DNA from: a virus
IMG/VR virus record: IMGVR_UViG_3300010885_011653
Span: 1-64,000 of that record
DNA: 64,000 nucleotides
Reading direction: 5' to 3' (one strand)
The translations under genes and the position numbers were made by a program. The first letter of the stretch is position 1; each line of letters opens with the position of its first letter. The notes under the pieces were generated by a model. That model was not told the DNA's origin, ran no database searches, and was given only the letters and a program-made list of their open reading frames with translations. Positions 31,390-39,378 of the stretch are shown piece by piece.

Positions 31390-32726
31390 CGTTTAATTGT
31401 TGCTAATTCTGGAAATACTGTAAAGAAATCTTCCCCGCGCAAATTATCTAACTTGGCCGTTTCGTTTAAGAACGCCCCCATAAATCCACCATTGCGTTTG
31501 GCGTTTATCATGTTGAGCGCACTTTGAAATCCGTTGCTGGCTCTACGTAAATCATCTTTAGGCACTAACCATTTTAAATGACTTTTATATGCTGGAGTAA
31601 TAACATCATCTTTAAACTCTTGTGGAAATATATCAACACGATACCATTCGGGACTTTGACAAATGTTTACGTTAAAATCTTTGGGCTGTATCAATCCTAA
31701 CTCAACCCATTCTTTGTGAAAGTCCAAAACGTGTAACACATTCATAGCACTGATGGTTGCCGCAACATAAAAGTCTACATGCGGAACTTCTTCCATCATG
31801 CGTCTACGGTTATCCACAGTTTGTGCCCAATCTGTTCCTTTTCGCATTAGCTCCGCTCTAGCTCCGCTTGCATCTAAGCTGGCTCCAACGCTAACATTGG
31901 TAAAATGTTTCCAATATTCGAATACGTGTTTATCTTTATATGCCAATTCGCTAAAGTTTGTATTGTACTGTATACGTATATCTGTTTTACCTGCTTCAAT
32001 TAACTTCTCTAGCAAGTAATAATGTTCCTTCATAATCAGCGGTTCGCCACCGGCAAAGTACACCTGCTCTAAGTGAGGAATATGTGGCTCCATTTGTTGA
32101 AGCATGTCTTCTTCATCACCGGTAGTGTACTCTATACGTGCCATTGGACGATTTAGCACGTCTGGGTCCTTACCGTATAACTTTTTATGATCGTTAAACC
32201 AATTACTACTAAAGATAGGACCGCAACTACGACAACGGAAATTACATAAATTACTAAAGCGAACGTCCCAGTAGCGTATTTCAAATTTGGGGTTAGTACC
32301 ATCAGATAATGTGTCATCTACTTCGGCAATGTGCTGTCCGTAACTACGATTGGCATCATTACGCATACTAAAGAAACCATTTTGCTCTTGCTCGTAGCAC
32401 TTGGTACATTCTTTACATGGCTTGTCTTCCATCATATTAGTACGCATTAGTTTATATGGATCTTGATTCCATACTTCTTCCATTGTGTTCTTGCGTAGGT
32501 CTCCTACTGGATGCCAATACTCACTTAGACAACAAGGATAAGCACGACCGTCCGGGAAGGCATGCATGTGTACCCAAGGCATCATGCAGAATGTTTCGCT
32601 TTCAGTTAATCGATTCCATTGTTCGTCTGTGCATTGATCGCGTTCAATGAAAAAAGGATCCTTTACATTGTAACTGTATCCTCTTTTATAAAATCGTTTA
32701 ATCTTATCTTCTTCTTGATCGCTCAT
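31386..32726 (-). CDS. radical SAM protein with N-terminal twitch-type Cys region (group A)
   Basis: The start is placed at ATG 32726, which overlaps the upstream TGA (ATGA) and gives 446 residues; a start at 32741 is possible. It has an extra N-terminal helix of about 40 residues before CMMPW (C47) and YPCC (C65, C66); CKECTKC adds C104, C107 and C110, one more Cys than its relatives. Core CNFRCRSC, AGGEPLIM and QYNTNF are intact. It is closest in pattern to the group A genes at 28.1 and 30.2 kb. Confidence 0.88.
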   Translation of the reverse strand: MSDQEEDKIKRFYKRGYSYNVKDPFFIERDQCTDEQWNRLTESETFCMMPWVHMHAFPDGRAYPCCLSEYWHPVGDLRKNTMEEVWNQDPYKLMRTNMMEDKPCKECTKCYEQEQNGFFSMRNDANRSYGQHIAEVDDTLSDGTNPKFEIRYWDVRFSNLCNFRCRSCGPIFSSNWFNDHKKLYGKDPDVLNRPMARIEYTTGDEEDMLQQMEPHIPHLEQVYFAGGEPLIMKEHYYLLEKLIEAGKTDIRIQYNTNFSELAYKDKHVFEYWKHFTNVSVGASLDASGARAELMRKGTDWAQTVDNRRRMMEEVPHVDFYVAATISAMNVLHVLDFHKEWVELGLIQPKDFNVNICQSPEWYRVDIFPQEFKDDVITPAYKSHLKWLVPKDDLRRASNGFQSALNMINAKRNGGFMGAFLNETAKLDNLRGEDFFTVFPELATIKR

Positions 32727-34072
32727 ATTGAATTGTACCAATCTGCCAGTGCAGGAAATGTTTGTGTAAAGTTTTTACCACGACGCTGATCGTATTGTGT
32801 GTAAAACTGTTTGAAGTCTTGTTGTAGTACTGATTGTTCTGCGGCGCCCATATGAGGAGTTTTAACTACATCTAAGTAATCGATTAGTCTTTGTAGTTGA
32901 TTGCGTTCCATCTGGTGTAAGAATTCATCATTTCTATTAGCATCTAGCCAGGCTTGTAATCTAAAACGATATTGTGTACGTAACTCATCTGATAGTACTA
33001 AGGGACTTTGAAAACTTGGAAAGCGTAAAATATTTAGCGTAAACGTGGGGTAGTCTTTACCGTATTCGCGTTTCCAATTCAGTATACATTCTAAGAATTG
33101 ATCCAGTGTGTCTAAACATAATGCGTTAATAGTACACATCATGTGGAAACCTTCTATCCTGCCATTGGTTAGGACTTTTTCTACATTGTTAGCCCAGTCA
33201 TCCCATACTAACCCATCACGTATGTATTCTGCTTGCGTACCCATTGCTTCGTTACTAGTGTACAAATGAAAGTGCTTGATGTTTTGACTAGCATCAATCA
33301 TACGATCAATTAGCTCGTCTTTGGCACCCAGGTTACTGTTAAGAGCAAAGCGCATGTCAGTGTCATTATTCTTAAACCAATCTAACAGTTTAAATGTTTC
33401 TCCGGACATTAATGGCTCGCCGCCAGTTAGTCGTAATTCCAAGAGTGTTTTATGTAAGTCTGATTCCCACCATTTAAAGAACGCTTCAACATAAGGATTA
33501 CTTTGACCAAACTTATAAAGCTGACTACTACCATGGTTATGAGTAAAATGATTCCTACCGTCTGAAGTGAGATTTGTGTAAGGCCCGTGAACATCGATAT
33601 CTTTAACCCAAGTACTACTGAAAGCAGGGTTACAGTAGCTACACCCAAAATTACATGTACGATCAAAAGCAATCTCAAGCGTTCGTAAATCCACGTCAGC
33701 TGATGGGTTAAGTCTATAGGCATCATCGAGTTCCTCATCTTTGTATATAACAGTTTTGTAAACACGATCGCTGATGTTGTCCCGACCAATGTCTTCTATT
33801 TTCCAACAGTACTCACACCCAGATGGTCTTTTGCCCTGTTGCATCTGAGCACGTTCCTCTTTTTTCTTGGGTGTGTTGTGCAATGCTTTGGGGTTTGCTT
33901 CTACTTCTTCCACACTTACTTTATGCGGTAATGGGTGATGACAACTTGTAGTCATTCCAGATCCCAACCATATAGTAGCGTTGTACCATTTTGCTCCACA
34001 GAATGACTCTGACTTGATGTCAATCACACGGTGCTTGTATTCTAAATCAGTTTCGTTATTAATTCTTGGCAT
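32723..34072 (-). CDS. radical SAM protein with N-terminal twitch-type Cys region (group B)
   Basis: This 449-residue protein has CGAKWYNA (C25), TTSCHHP (C44), GCEYCWKIEDIG (C86, C89), the core motif CNFGCSYC (C140, C144, C147), and LTGGEPLM with NSNLG after it. In group B the first block reads C-x2-KW and the PCC is replaced by SCH, leaving four N-terminal Cys that could hold one extra 4Fe-4S cluster. It overlaps its neighbours by 4 and 14 bases, so it is tightly coupled. Confidence 0.88.
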   Translation of the reverse strand: MPRINNETDLEYKHRVIDIKSESFCGAKWYNATIWLGSGMTTSCHHPLPHKVSVEEVEANPKALHNTPKKKEERAQMQQGKRPSGCEYCWKIEDIGRDNISDRVYKTVIYKDEELDDAYRLNPSADVDLRTLEIAFDRTCNFGCSYCNPAFSSTWVKDIDVHGPYTNLTSDGRNHFTHNHGSSQLYKFGQSNPYVEAFFKWWESDLHKTLLELRLTGGEPLMSGETFKLLDWFKNNDTDMRFALNSNLGAKDELIDRMIDASQNIKHFHLYTSNEAMGTQAEYIRDGLVWDDWANNVEKVLTNGRIEGFHMMCTINALCLDTLDQFLECILNWKREYGKDYPTFTLNILRFPSFQSPLVLSDELRTQYRFRLQAWLDANRNDEFLHQMERNQLQRLIDYLDVVKTPHMGAAEQSVLQQDFKQFYTQYDQRRGKNFTQTFPALADWYNSI

Positions 34073-35441
34073 AGTATTCGCATTCTTTCCAGAACTCTTT
34101 CATTTCTGGAAATGTTTTTAAAAAGTCGGTATCTCTGCGTTGATCGTGTTCGTGAAAGAAACGATAAAAATCAGCACGTTGTAGTTTAACATAATCAGGG
34201 TCTAAATTGCGACCTTCTTTCATCCAGTCTATATCCCTACGCATACGCTGTATTTCGTAATCTTTAAAACCTTGAAATGGACGTTCTTCAGTTTCTAAAT
34301 GTAATTCCATCCAGTCTGCTACACGTTCTAGTACACCAATGTAGACTTCGGGCAGTATCTGTAAACTTTGCCAGGCTGGTTGTCTTAGTAAAGGAGTATC
34401 AAACCAAACACGTTGATATGTGCTACTGTACATTTTTCGTAAATCTAAAATCCATTCTAATTGTTGTTGTATGCCTAACACACTTAGATTATTCATTGTA
34501 ATGATAAACGTAAGACTATTGCGATAGGGAATCTCATCTAAGAATCTATGCACTCGATCCCATACACGTCTGAAGTTTAATCCGTTGCGAATATACTCAG
34601 CATGTCTGGGATTTCCAGAATCTAAACTTACGTATTGCATAAAGTGTTCTATCTGTGTGCCGCATAATTCTTTAACATAACCCAGGTATTTTTCAAACAA
34701 AGGTTCTTCAACACTAAAGTTACTTGTTACATTTAAGTGTAGTTCGGGATTAGGCAATGCTAACACATAGTCAAATACTTTATAAGTATTCTTATCCATT
34801 AGCGGCTCGCCACCGGTCATGCGAAAATGTTTTAAGTGGGGATATAGTGTGGGCCACCATTCCCAGAATGCATCAACATATGGATTATCTTCTCTAGTAG
34901 GAATTGGTCTATTACGGCCAGTAAAATGGCTAGGATCATTGTGAACAGTACTAGTAGGATAGCCACCCCAACGGTCAACCTCTTGTTGCCAGCTCGAGCT
35001 GAACTGTGGACTACAATAACTACATTTGAGATTACAAGCGTGATTAAAATTAACTTCAACATAACTAGGTACAACATCTTCATCTCCGGTACTATTCTGA
35101 ATAGTATCAAAATCACTTGCAGCCCAGGGCTCACCTGAACGATAGTGTCTGTCGCTTAACTGTCCGTGTGCTTCTATATTCCAACAATAACTACATTCTG
35201 CGGGCTTTTCATTCTTAAGCATTATAACCCGTTGTTGTTTTTTATATGCTGTATTATGTAGTGCGCCCGGATTGTCTTTAAGTGCATCTGCATCAATTGC
35301 GTGAAGTGGCGGGTGGTAGCAGGAGTTGTTTAGTCCTGTGGGCAAGTGTAAACTAACTTGTTTCCATTTAGCCAAACAAAGTGCAGGACCTAAGTTCGCC
35401 TTCATCCATTCAGCTGATGCCATAAAATCGCTTTTAGACAT
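34059..35441 (-). CDS. radical SAM protein with N-terminal twitch-type Cys region (group B)
   Basis: This 460-residue protein has CLAKWKQV (C22), NNSCYHPP (C41), CSYCWNIEAHG (C83, C86), the core motif CNLKCSYC (C136, C140, C143), MTGGEPLM and NVTSNF. Its closest relative in the window is the gene at 32723, with which it shares PSxHFTxNxG-type middle segments, NPYVDAFWEWW and the final DQRR-T-FP segment, so the two look like a tandem duplication that then diverged. The start at 35441 overlaps the upstream SGNH-like gene by 8 bases; ATG 35423 is an alternative. Confidence 0.88.
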   Translation of the reverse strand: MSKSDFMASAEWMKANLGPALCLAKWKQVSLHLPTGLNNSCYHPPLHAIDADALKDNPGALHNTAYKKQQRVIMLKNEKPAECSYCWNIEAHGQLSDRHYRSGEPWAASDFDTIQNSTGDEDVVPSYVEVNFNHACNLKCSYCSPQFSSSWQQEVDRWGGYPTSTVHNDPSHFTGRNRPIPTREDNPYVDAFWEWWPTLYPHLKHFRMTGGEPLMDKNTYKVFDYVLALPNPELHLNVTSNFSVEEPLFEKYLGYVKELCGTQIEHFMQYVSLDSGNPRHAEYIRNGLNFRRVWDRVHRFLDEIPYRNSLTFIITMNNLSVLGIQQQLEWILDLRKMYSSTYQRVWFDTPLLRQPAWQSLQILPEVYIGVLERVADWMELHLETEERPFQGFKDYEIQRMRRDIDWMKEGRNLDPDYVKLQRADFYRFFHEHDQRRDTDFLKTFPEMKEFWKECEYYAKN

Positions 35442-36156
35442 AGCCTCTACTTTTTAATTCAGTGTATAAAAATTCTGCATACACAGTATAAGCCCACTCG
35501 TTTGGGTAATTAACGTTATCTGGGTCAGTCCATCCACGTTCTGTGGCCAAATCTATTAGATGTTGTTCTGTGTAGAATTGTGACCAATCGATTAATTGAT
35601 ATAAATTTTTATATCTATCGAATTTTTTTAATGTACCAGGGGTCATGAAAAGATAGGGAATTTTCATTTCTTTAAGAACACCTTGTAAACTAACAACTCT
35701 AATTAGACTCTGTTGTACCAGCTCTGCATACTTTACTACACTAAAATAATCCACAAACAACCGGCTAATAGTATCCAGCTCTTCTTTTGATTTTTTCTTT
35801 TTTCCAAAACTTTCTACCAGGTATCCTTGGCTACTGATCCAGTTTTCTGGAACATGATTATCTTGCGGCATTCCTTCGTGTATTCCTTTAAGATGATTGG
35901 AAGTCCAATAATTATTATCAAATTGGTCAATGCTACCAACTTGCCAGTCTGCACGTACCATTGTTTCCGGCCACATAACTAATACTAAATCAAATTTCTC
36001 TTTAGATAATTTTTCAACTGTACTTTCGTGTACGTAAGTGTATCCGGTGCCCGGACACGAAATATTGATTATTTCGCATTCCATTTTATTTTTAAGCTGG
36101 TTAGGCCAGGCGATAGGTTTAGCACTTATTGATGCGCCGTTAACTAGTATTTTCAT
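35434..36156 (-). CDS. SGNH-like protein with degenerate nucleophile block
   Basis: This 240-residue protein begins ILVNGASISAKPIAWPNQL, where the usual GDS block reads NGASIS, and has SCPGTGYTYVHEST, LVMWPETMVR and a C-terminal NYPNEWAYTVYAEFL in place of the usual HPxxxGH. Ser is kept but the Asp/His pairs are changed, so activity is doubtful. It may be an esterase relative or an acyl-binding protein. It overlaps the next glycosyltransferase-like gene by 4 bases. Confidence 0.55.
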   Translation of the reverse strand: MKILVNGASISAKPIAWPNQLKNKMECEIINISCPGTGYTYVHESTVEKLSKEKFDLVLVMWPETMVRADWQVGSIDQFDNNYWTSNHLKGIHEGMPQDNHVPENWISSQGYLVESFGKKKKSKEELDTISRLFVDYFSVVKYAELVQQSLIRVVSLQGVLKEMKIPYLFMTPGTLKKFDRYKNLYQLIDWSQFYTEQHLIDLATERGWTDPDNVNYPNEWAYTVYAEFLYTELKSRGYV

Positions 36157-37046
36157 TCGCGTGTCATTGGTCCTTGATTTTTAAAATTGCTCTTATAGTG
36201 GTGTTTGAAAAACTTACTTTCTGCAGGTTTTATGTCCACAATAGGCAATCCCAATCGTATACGTAGTATGTCGCCTACATTGATACTTTGGTCTGTACCA
36301 TCTTGTTTGAATGATTCCCACAATCGAGCCAGCACATCAAAATCTTGTACATCTTGATAATTCCACCCTTCCAGCATGATCATAAACGTTCCAAGGCGTG
36401 CGCCGTATATGGCCCACATGCCATTGTCAACATCTGCGCCTACACTTTGCCAAATACACAAGTGATCATAGTTGCGATTGTTCACACGGGTTTCAAATTC
36501 TTCTAGTGAGGGCTTATGTCCTCGATCCAAACACATCTTTACGCCTTCACGAAACCCGGCGCGCCATGCTTGAAAAGGGCTGGCGTTAGGATAAGTTGTA
36601 CTGTAGCAATCATTCATAGCCCAGTAATTGGGATAAAAACAAAACTCTACATCATTGGCTTCACTGCCGTCACTATTCTCGTGAGTACGCATATTTCGTA
36701 TAAATTCTTTTGTCCAACAACTCATACCACCATTGCCGTACATCAATCCATTGATAATATTACGGCTGCGCCAACGAAACACACAATCGCTATTACTGCT
36801 ATCCAGAGTAAGTTGTAAATTAAAAAATTCGGGATCAGGTATGTTATCACCGTCAATAAGAATAAACCGCTCAGTATCACTTGCATCAGCCGCAGCCTTA
36901 TGTGCCGCATCTGATCCCTTGACCCCGTCCACTCGCTTTGCCCAAGGCACCATGTTTTGAATTTTAATCCAAAATTCTTCTTTTTTAGGTTCATCATATG
37001 TTAAGTAAATGCAGTCTAAGTCTGCTACATCAATTATATCTGTCAT
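36153..37046 (-). CDS. GT-A-like glycosyltransferase with DGDN motif
   Basis: This 297-residue protein starts with a Rossmann-like LDCIYLTYDEP (about 10-20), has DGVKGSDAAHKAAADAS, and the metal-binding motif LIDGDNIPDPEFF (DGDN at 65-68). The later NIINGLMYGNGGMSCW and AFQAWRAGFREGVKM-type segments match the C-terminal module of the 808-residue protein. It looks catalytically complete, unlike those modules. It is one of five glycosyltransferase-like genes of this block. Confidence 0.7.
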   Translation of the reverse strand: MTDIIDVADLDCIYLTYDEPKKEEFWIKIQNMVPWAKRVDGVKGSDAAHKAAADASDTERFILIDGDNIPDPEFFNLQLTLDSSNSDCVFRWRSRNIINGLMYGNGGMSCWTKEFIRNMRTHENSDGSEANDVEFCFYPNYWAMNDCYSTTYPNASPFQAWRAGFREGVKMCLDRGHKPSLEEFETRVNNRNYDHLCIWQSVGADVDNGMWAIYGARLGTFMIMLEGWNYQDVQDFDVLARLWESFKQDGTDQSINVGDILRIRLGLPIVDIKPAESKFFKHHYKSNFKNQGPMTRE

Positions 37047-37392
37047 AGTACTCTACGTTGTTATATTCTTCTTTGGGGTATAATGCTATTGCGGCATTGC
37101 CTGCTACTACTCTTTGTCCTGTAGTACCTTTTGATAGTACAGTTCGGTTCTGTGTCTTTACTTCTATCTTTTTTAATTTTCCGTCAACAACACGAAGCTG
37201 ATTAGTATTTGTTTGATTAAATTCGTCGGGATGATTTAATACAATGTAATTGCCTTCAGGATGATCTGTTTCCCATAGACCAATTATACTGCCATCGTCA
37301 TTGTAATACAACCTAAACTCTTTTACCTGCTTAGGTCTATTACGATCATATTCAGCTACTAGTTCAAGTGCTTTTAAGAATTCTGGATTCAT
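37030..37392 (-). CDS. hypothetical protein
   Basis: This 120-residue protein has a first half that is helical and basic (FLKALELVAEYDRNRP); the second half is beta-type with DDGSIIGLWETDHPEGNYIVL and ends in YNNVEYYDRYN. No family recognised. It overlaps the glycosyltransferases on either side by 17 and 29 bases. Confidence 0.6.
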   Translation of the reverse strand: MNPEFLKALELVAEYDRNRPKQVKEFRLYYNDDGSIIGLWETDHPEGNYIVLNHPDEFNQTNTNQLRVVDGKLKKIEVKTQNRTVLSKGTTGQRVVAGNAAIALYPKEEYNNVEYYDRYN

Positions 37393-38233
37393 AGTATTCG
37401 ATCATATCATCTGATGCAAATGTTTTATCATGGTAATGAAAAGGATGTAATTGGTTAATGCCGTTTACTCTGATCATTCCAGAATCAAACTCTGAAACAA
37501 ATGTTTGTTGAAAAGTCAAATCTTCATCAAAGTTATTGTGTGCAGGCTTCATATGTGTAAAATTAACAAAGTCTGCACTGGGTATTGTGCATAGTTCTGG
37601 TCCTACTAGTTGTGCCGCTAGAGCAAATACTACATCTGTAGTTGCTTGGTCGTCTCTACAGTTTTTAATAGTATTTTTAACTGTGTCCCAATTTTCATAA
37701 ATTTGTCTGGCGTAGGTAAAAAAGTCTCGGGCTGTTTTAGTAAATCTAAAATACATTAATCCGTTATAAACATCAGGTAACTGATTGTTAATGAACACTT
37801 GTCTGTATTTTTTACTTGTGCTTATATTTTGTTGATAATCTCTGCAACCGTGACTTAGTACAATATCACGTAGTCTAAAAGTATTCCACCAATGATCTAT
37901 ACTGCGTGTAAACAGTAAGTCGCTTTCTACTTTAATAGTTTCTTTAAAAGGCGTGAGCCAAAACGCTTGCCATTCGTTATCCAACCGCCAACCAGAGGCC
38001 ATGCTAGAATCATCCCGGGCAAGATCAATAATGTAATCAAAAACGCTATGATGGCTATCATTTAATAACTCTCGAGTTTGGGAATCTACTACGACTGCTA
38101 CTTGAGCATTTGTTTGTGTTGCTTTTATATTTAGTGCTTGTAGGTAAGCCAGGCGTAGATAGTCTACATCTGCTGTGTTTAGTGCAAAAGTTAAGAATCC
38201 CTGTTGTGCTTTATGCTGACTCAAGTTCAACAA
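37364..38233 (-). CDS. glycosyltransferase-like protein (GT-A type)
   Basis: This 289-residue protein opens with GFLTFALNTADVDYLRLAYLQA; KETIKVESDLLF (ESD at about 103-105) is in the position of a DxD motif, but the first Asp is Glu. SHGCRDYQ and VYNGLMYFRFT resemble the acceptor-side segments of the neighbouring 257-residue protein, its closest relative here. It is probably a nucleotide-sugar-binding protein of the GT8-like class; the donor and acceptor are unknown. Confidence 0.6.
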   Translation of the reverse strand: MLNLSQHKAQQGFLTFALNTADVDYLRLAYLQALNIKATQTNAQVAVVVDSQTRELLNDSHHSVFDYIIDLARDDSSMASGWRLDNEWQAFWLTPFKETIKVESDLLFTRSIDHWWNTFRLRDIVLSHGCRDYQQNISTSKKYRQVFINNQLPDVYNGLMYFRFTKTARDFFTYARQIYENWDTVKNTIKNCRDDQATTDVVFALAAQLVGPELCTIPSADFVNFTHMKPAHNNFDEDLTFQQTFVSEFDSGMIRVNGINQLHPFHYHDKTFASDDMIEYYESRILKST

Positions 38234-38984
38234 ACTCCTTAAACTGTTGGCTTAGTAAATATGCTTTACTCATAACATGTAAATTCATACGTGGCACTAT
38301 ATAAGCCTTGGTCTCATCACGTATGATAAACGTGTTATTTTTTGCTGTAATAGATTTAATAGGTTGATCTATGTTTAGCATAGGTCCAGGAATACCCTGC
38401 GGGTTATACTGGTGTCCGTTTAAGATAATATCAGCAATAGCAAACGCATAGTCATTTCTATAGTTGCGTTGTTCTATGTTGTACAAGGCTCTATAGTATC
38501 CATAGTTGTTTTGTATACGTTTAATCAATTCAAAGTATGTTTGTGCCCTGGGTGTTTTTCTAAAAGCAAATACCGTGGCCCAGACATAAGGTAAACTAGT
38601 TACTCCCATTGTCTTGGGAAATTCCTGTGTTAGACCACGAGCTTGTTTCATTATGCTCCAATCAAAATCTAACGTAAACAATTGATTAAGTGTATCATTG
38701 AAAATTAAATAGTCTGCGTCAATTACAATAGTTTCGTCGTATGGACTTAGCTCATAGGCCATATAACGACTGGCATTGTTCCATTGTACAAACTGTTTAC
38801 TATCTATATCATAGCGTGTGTTTTCTGTGCTAGGTACATCAGTAATTAGTGTATAAGGTAATCCCAGGGTCTTACTGGCCAATTTTAGTGTGTGGTTAGC
38901 TATACCAACATAGTCTGTGGTATCTGTATTAACAGCAAAGGCCACAATGCCTCTAGATTCTACGGAGACGTTTGAGTTCTGCAT
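38211..38984 (-). CDS. glycosyltransferase-like protein (GT-A type) with DAD
   Basis: This 257-residue protein has GIVAFAVNTDTTDYVGIANHTLKLA at the start, ETIVIDADYLIF (DAD at 89-91, the likely metal/nucleotide site) and QFVQWNNASRYMAYELSPY before it. The N-terminal pattern VAFAVNT-DYV-IA matches the preceding gene product, a likely duplication. The DxD is intact here. It overlaps its neighbours by 32 and 23 bases. Confidence 0.65.
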   Translation of the reverse strand: MQNSNVSVESRGIVAFAVNTDTTDYVGIANHTLKLASKTLGLPYTLITDVPSTENTRYDIDSKQFVQWNNASRYMAYELSPYDETIVIDADYLIFNDTLNQLFTLDFDWSIMKQARGLTQEFPKTMGVTSLPYVWATVFAFRKTPRAQTYFELIKRIQNNYGYYRALYNIEQRNYRNDYAFAIADIILNGHQYNPQGIPGPMLNIDQPIKSITAKNNTFIIRDETKAYIVPRMNLHVMSKAYLLSQQFKEFVELESA

Positions 38985-39306
38985 GTTCTTGATGCCATGT
39001 GTTCATTGCCTGTTGATAGTGCTGACAAGCAGTACGGTAAAATTCTGCACAATTTTCAATTTGAATAGGATTGCCGTACGTATCTTCCATAAACATATTT
39101 TCCCCGCCACCCCAGGGCCATACTTCATCTGCACTACGCCAAGCATGTACAAAGGAGATTAATTCTGGTGTGGCCTTAAATAAGCCACCGGCATAAGCAA
39201 AGTGCAGATCAGTTTGAATCTTTTCGCGCAGGATTGCTCTGTTAATTTGATGGTTGGTAGATTGGTGAATTGCAGAAACAAGATTGTCGAGTTCAGCGTT
39301 TATCAT
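38953..39306 (-). CDS. conserved phage hypothetical protein
   Basis: This 117-residue helical protein has LREKIQTDLHFAYAGGLFKATPELISFVHAW and a C-terminal coiled segment (EHAELKRLRRI). The pattern resembles small proteins near tail-fibre genes in T4-like phages. It is the first gene downstream of the promoter inside the terminator hairpin at 39.32-39.37 kb, so it probably opens the long minus-strand block. Confidence 0.6.
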   Translation of the reverse strand: MINAELDNLVSAIHQSTNHQINRAILREKIQTDLHFAYAGGLFKATPELISFVHAWRSADEVWPWGGGENMFMEDTYGNPIQIENCAEFYRTACQHYQQAMNTWHQEHAELKRLRRI

Positions 39307-39321
39307 TGATTGTCCAGATAG

Positions 39322-39353
39322 AAAAAAGCATAGTAGATTTTACACTACTATGC
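39322..39353 (-). terminator. rho-independent terminator of the tail-gene transcript
   Basis: Read on the minus strand, GCATAGTAG and CTACTATGC form a perfect 9-bp stem around an 8-base loop (TGTAAAAT), followed by six T (39322-39327). It lies directly after the last tail gene (39379) in that direction. Confidence 0.85.
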
Positions 39354-39365
39354 CGGGTGTGTCAA
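39337..39365 (-). promoter_or_regulatory. sigma-70-like promoter embedded in the terminator hairpin
   Basis: On the minus strand: TTGACA (39365-39360), a 17-base spacer ending in GTG, and TAAAAT (39342-39337). The -10 is the loop of the terminator stem and the arms flank it, so the inverted repeat could also be an operator. It would drive the gene starting at 39306. Confidence 0.75.
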
Positions 39366-39378
39366 CTACCAAATTGGA

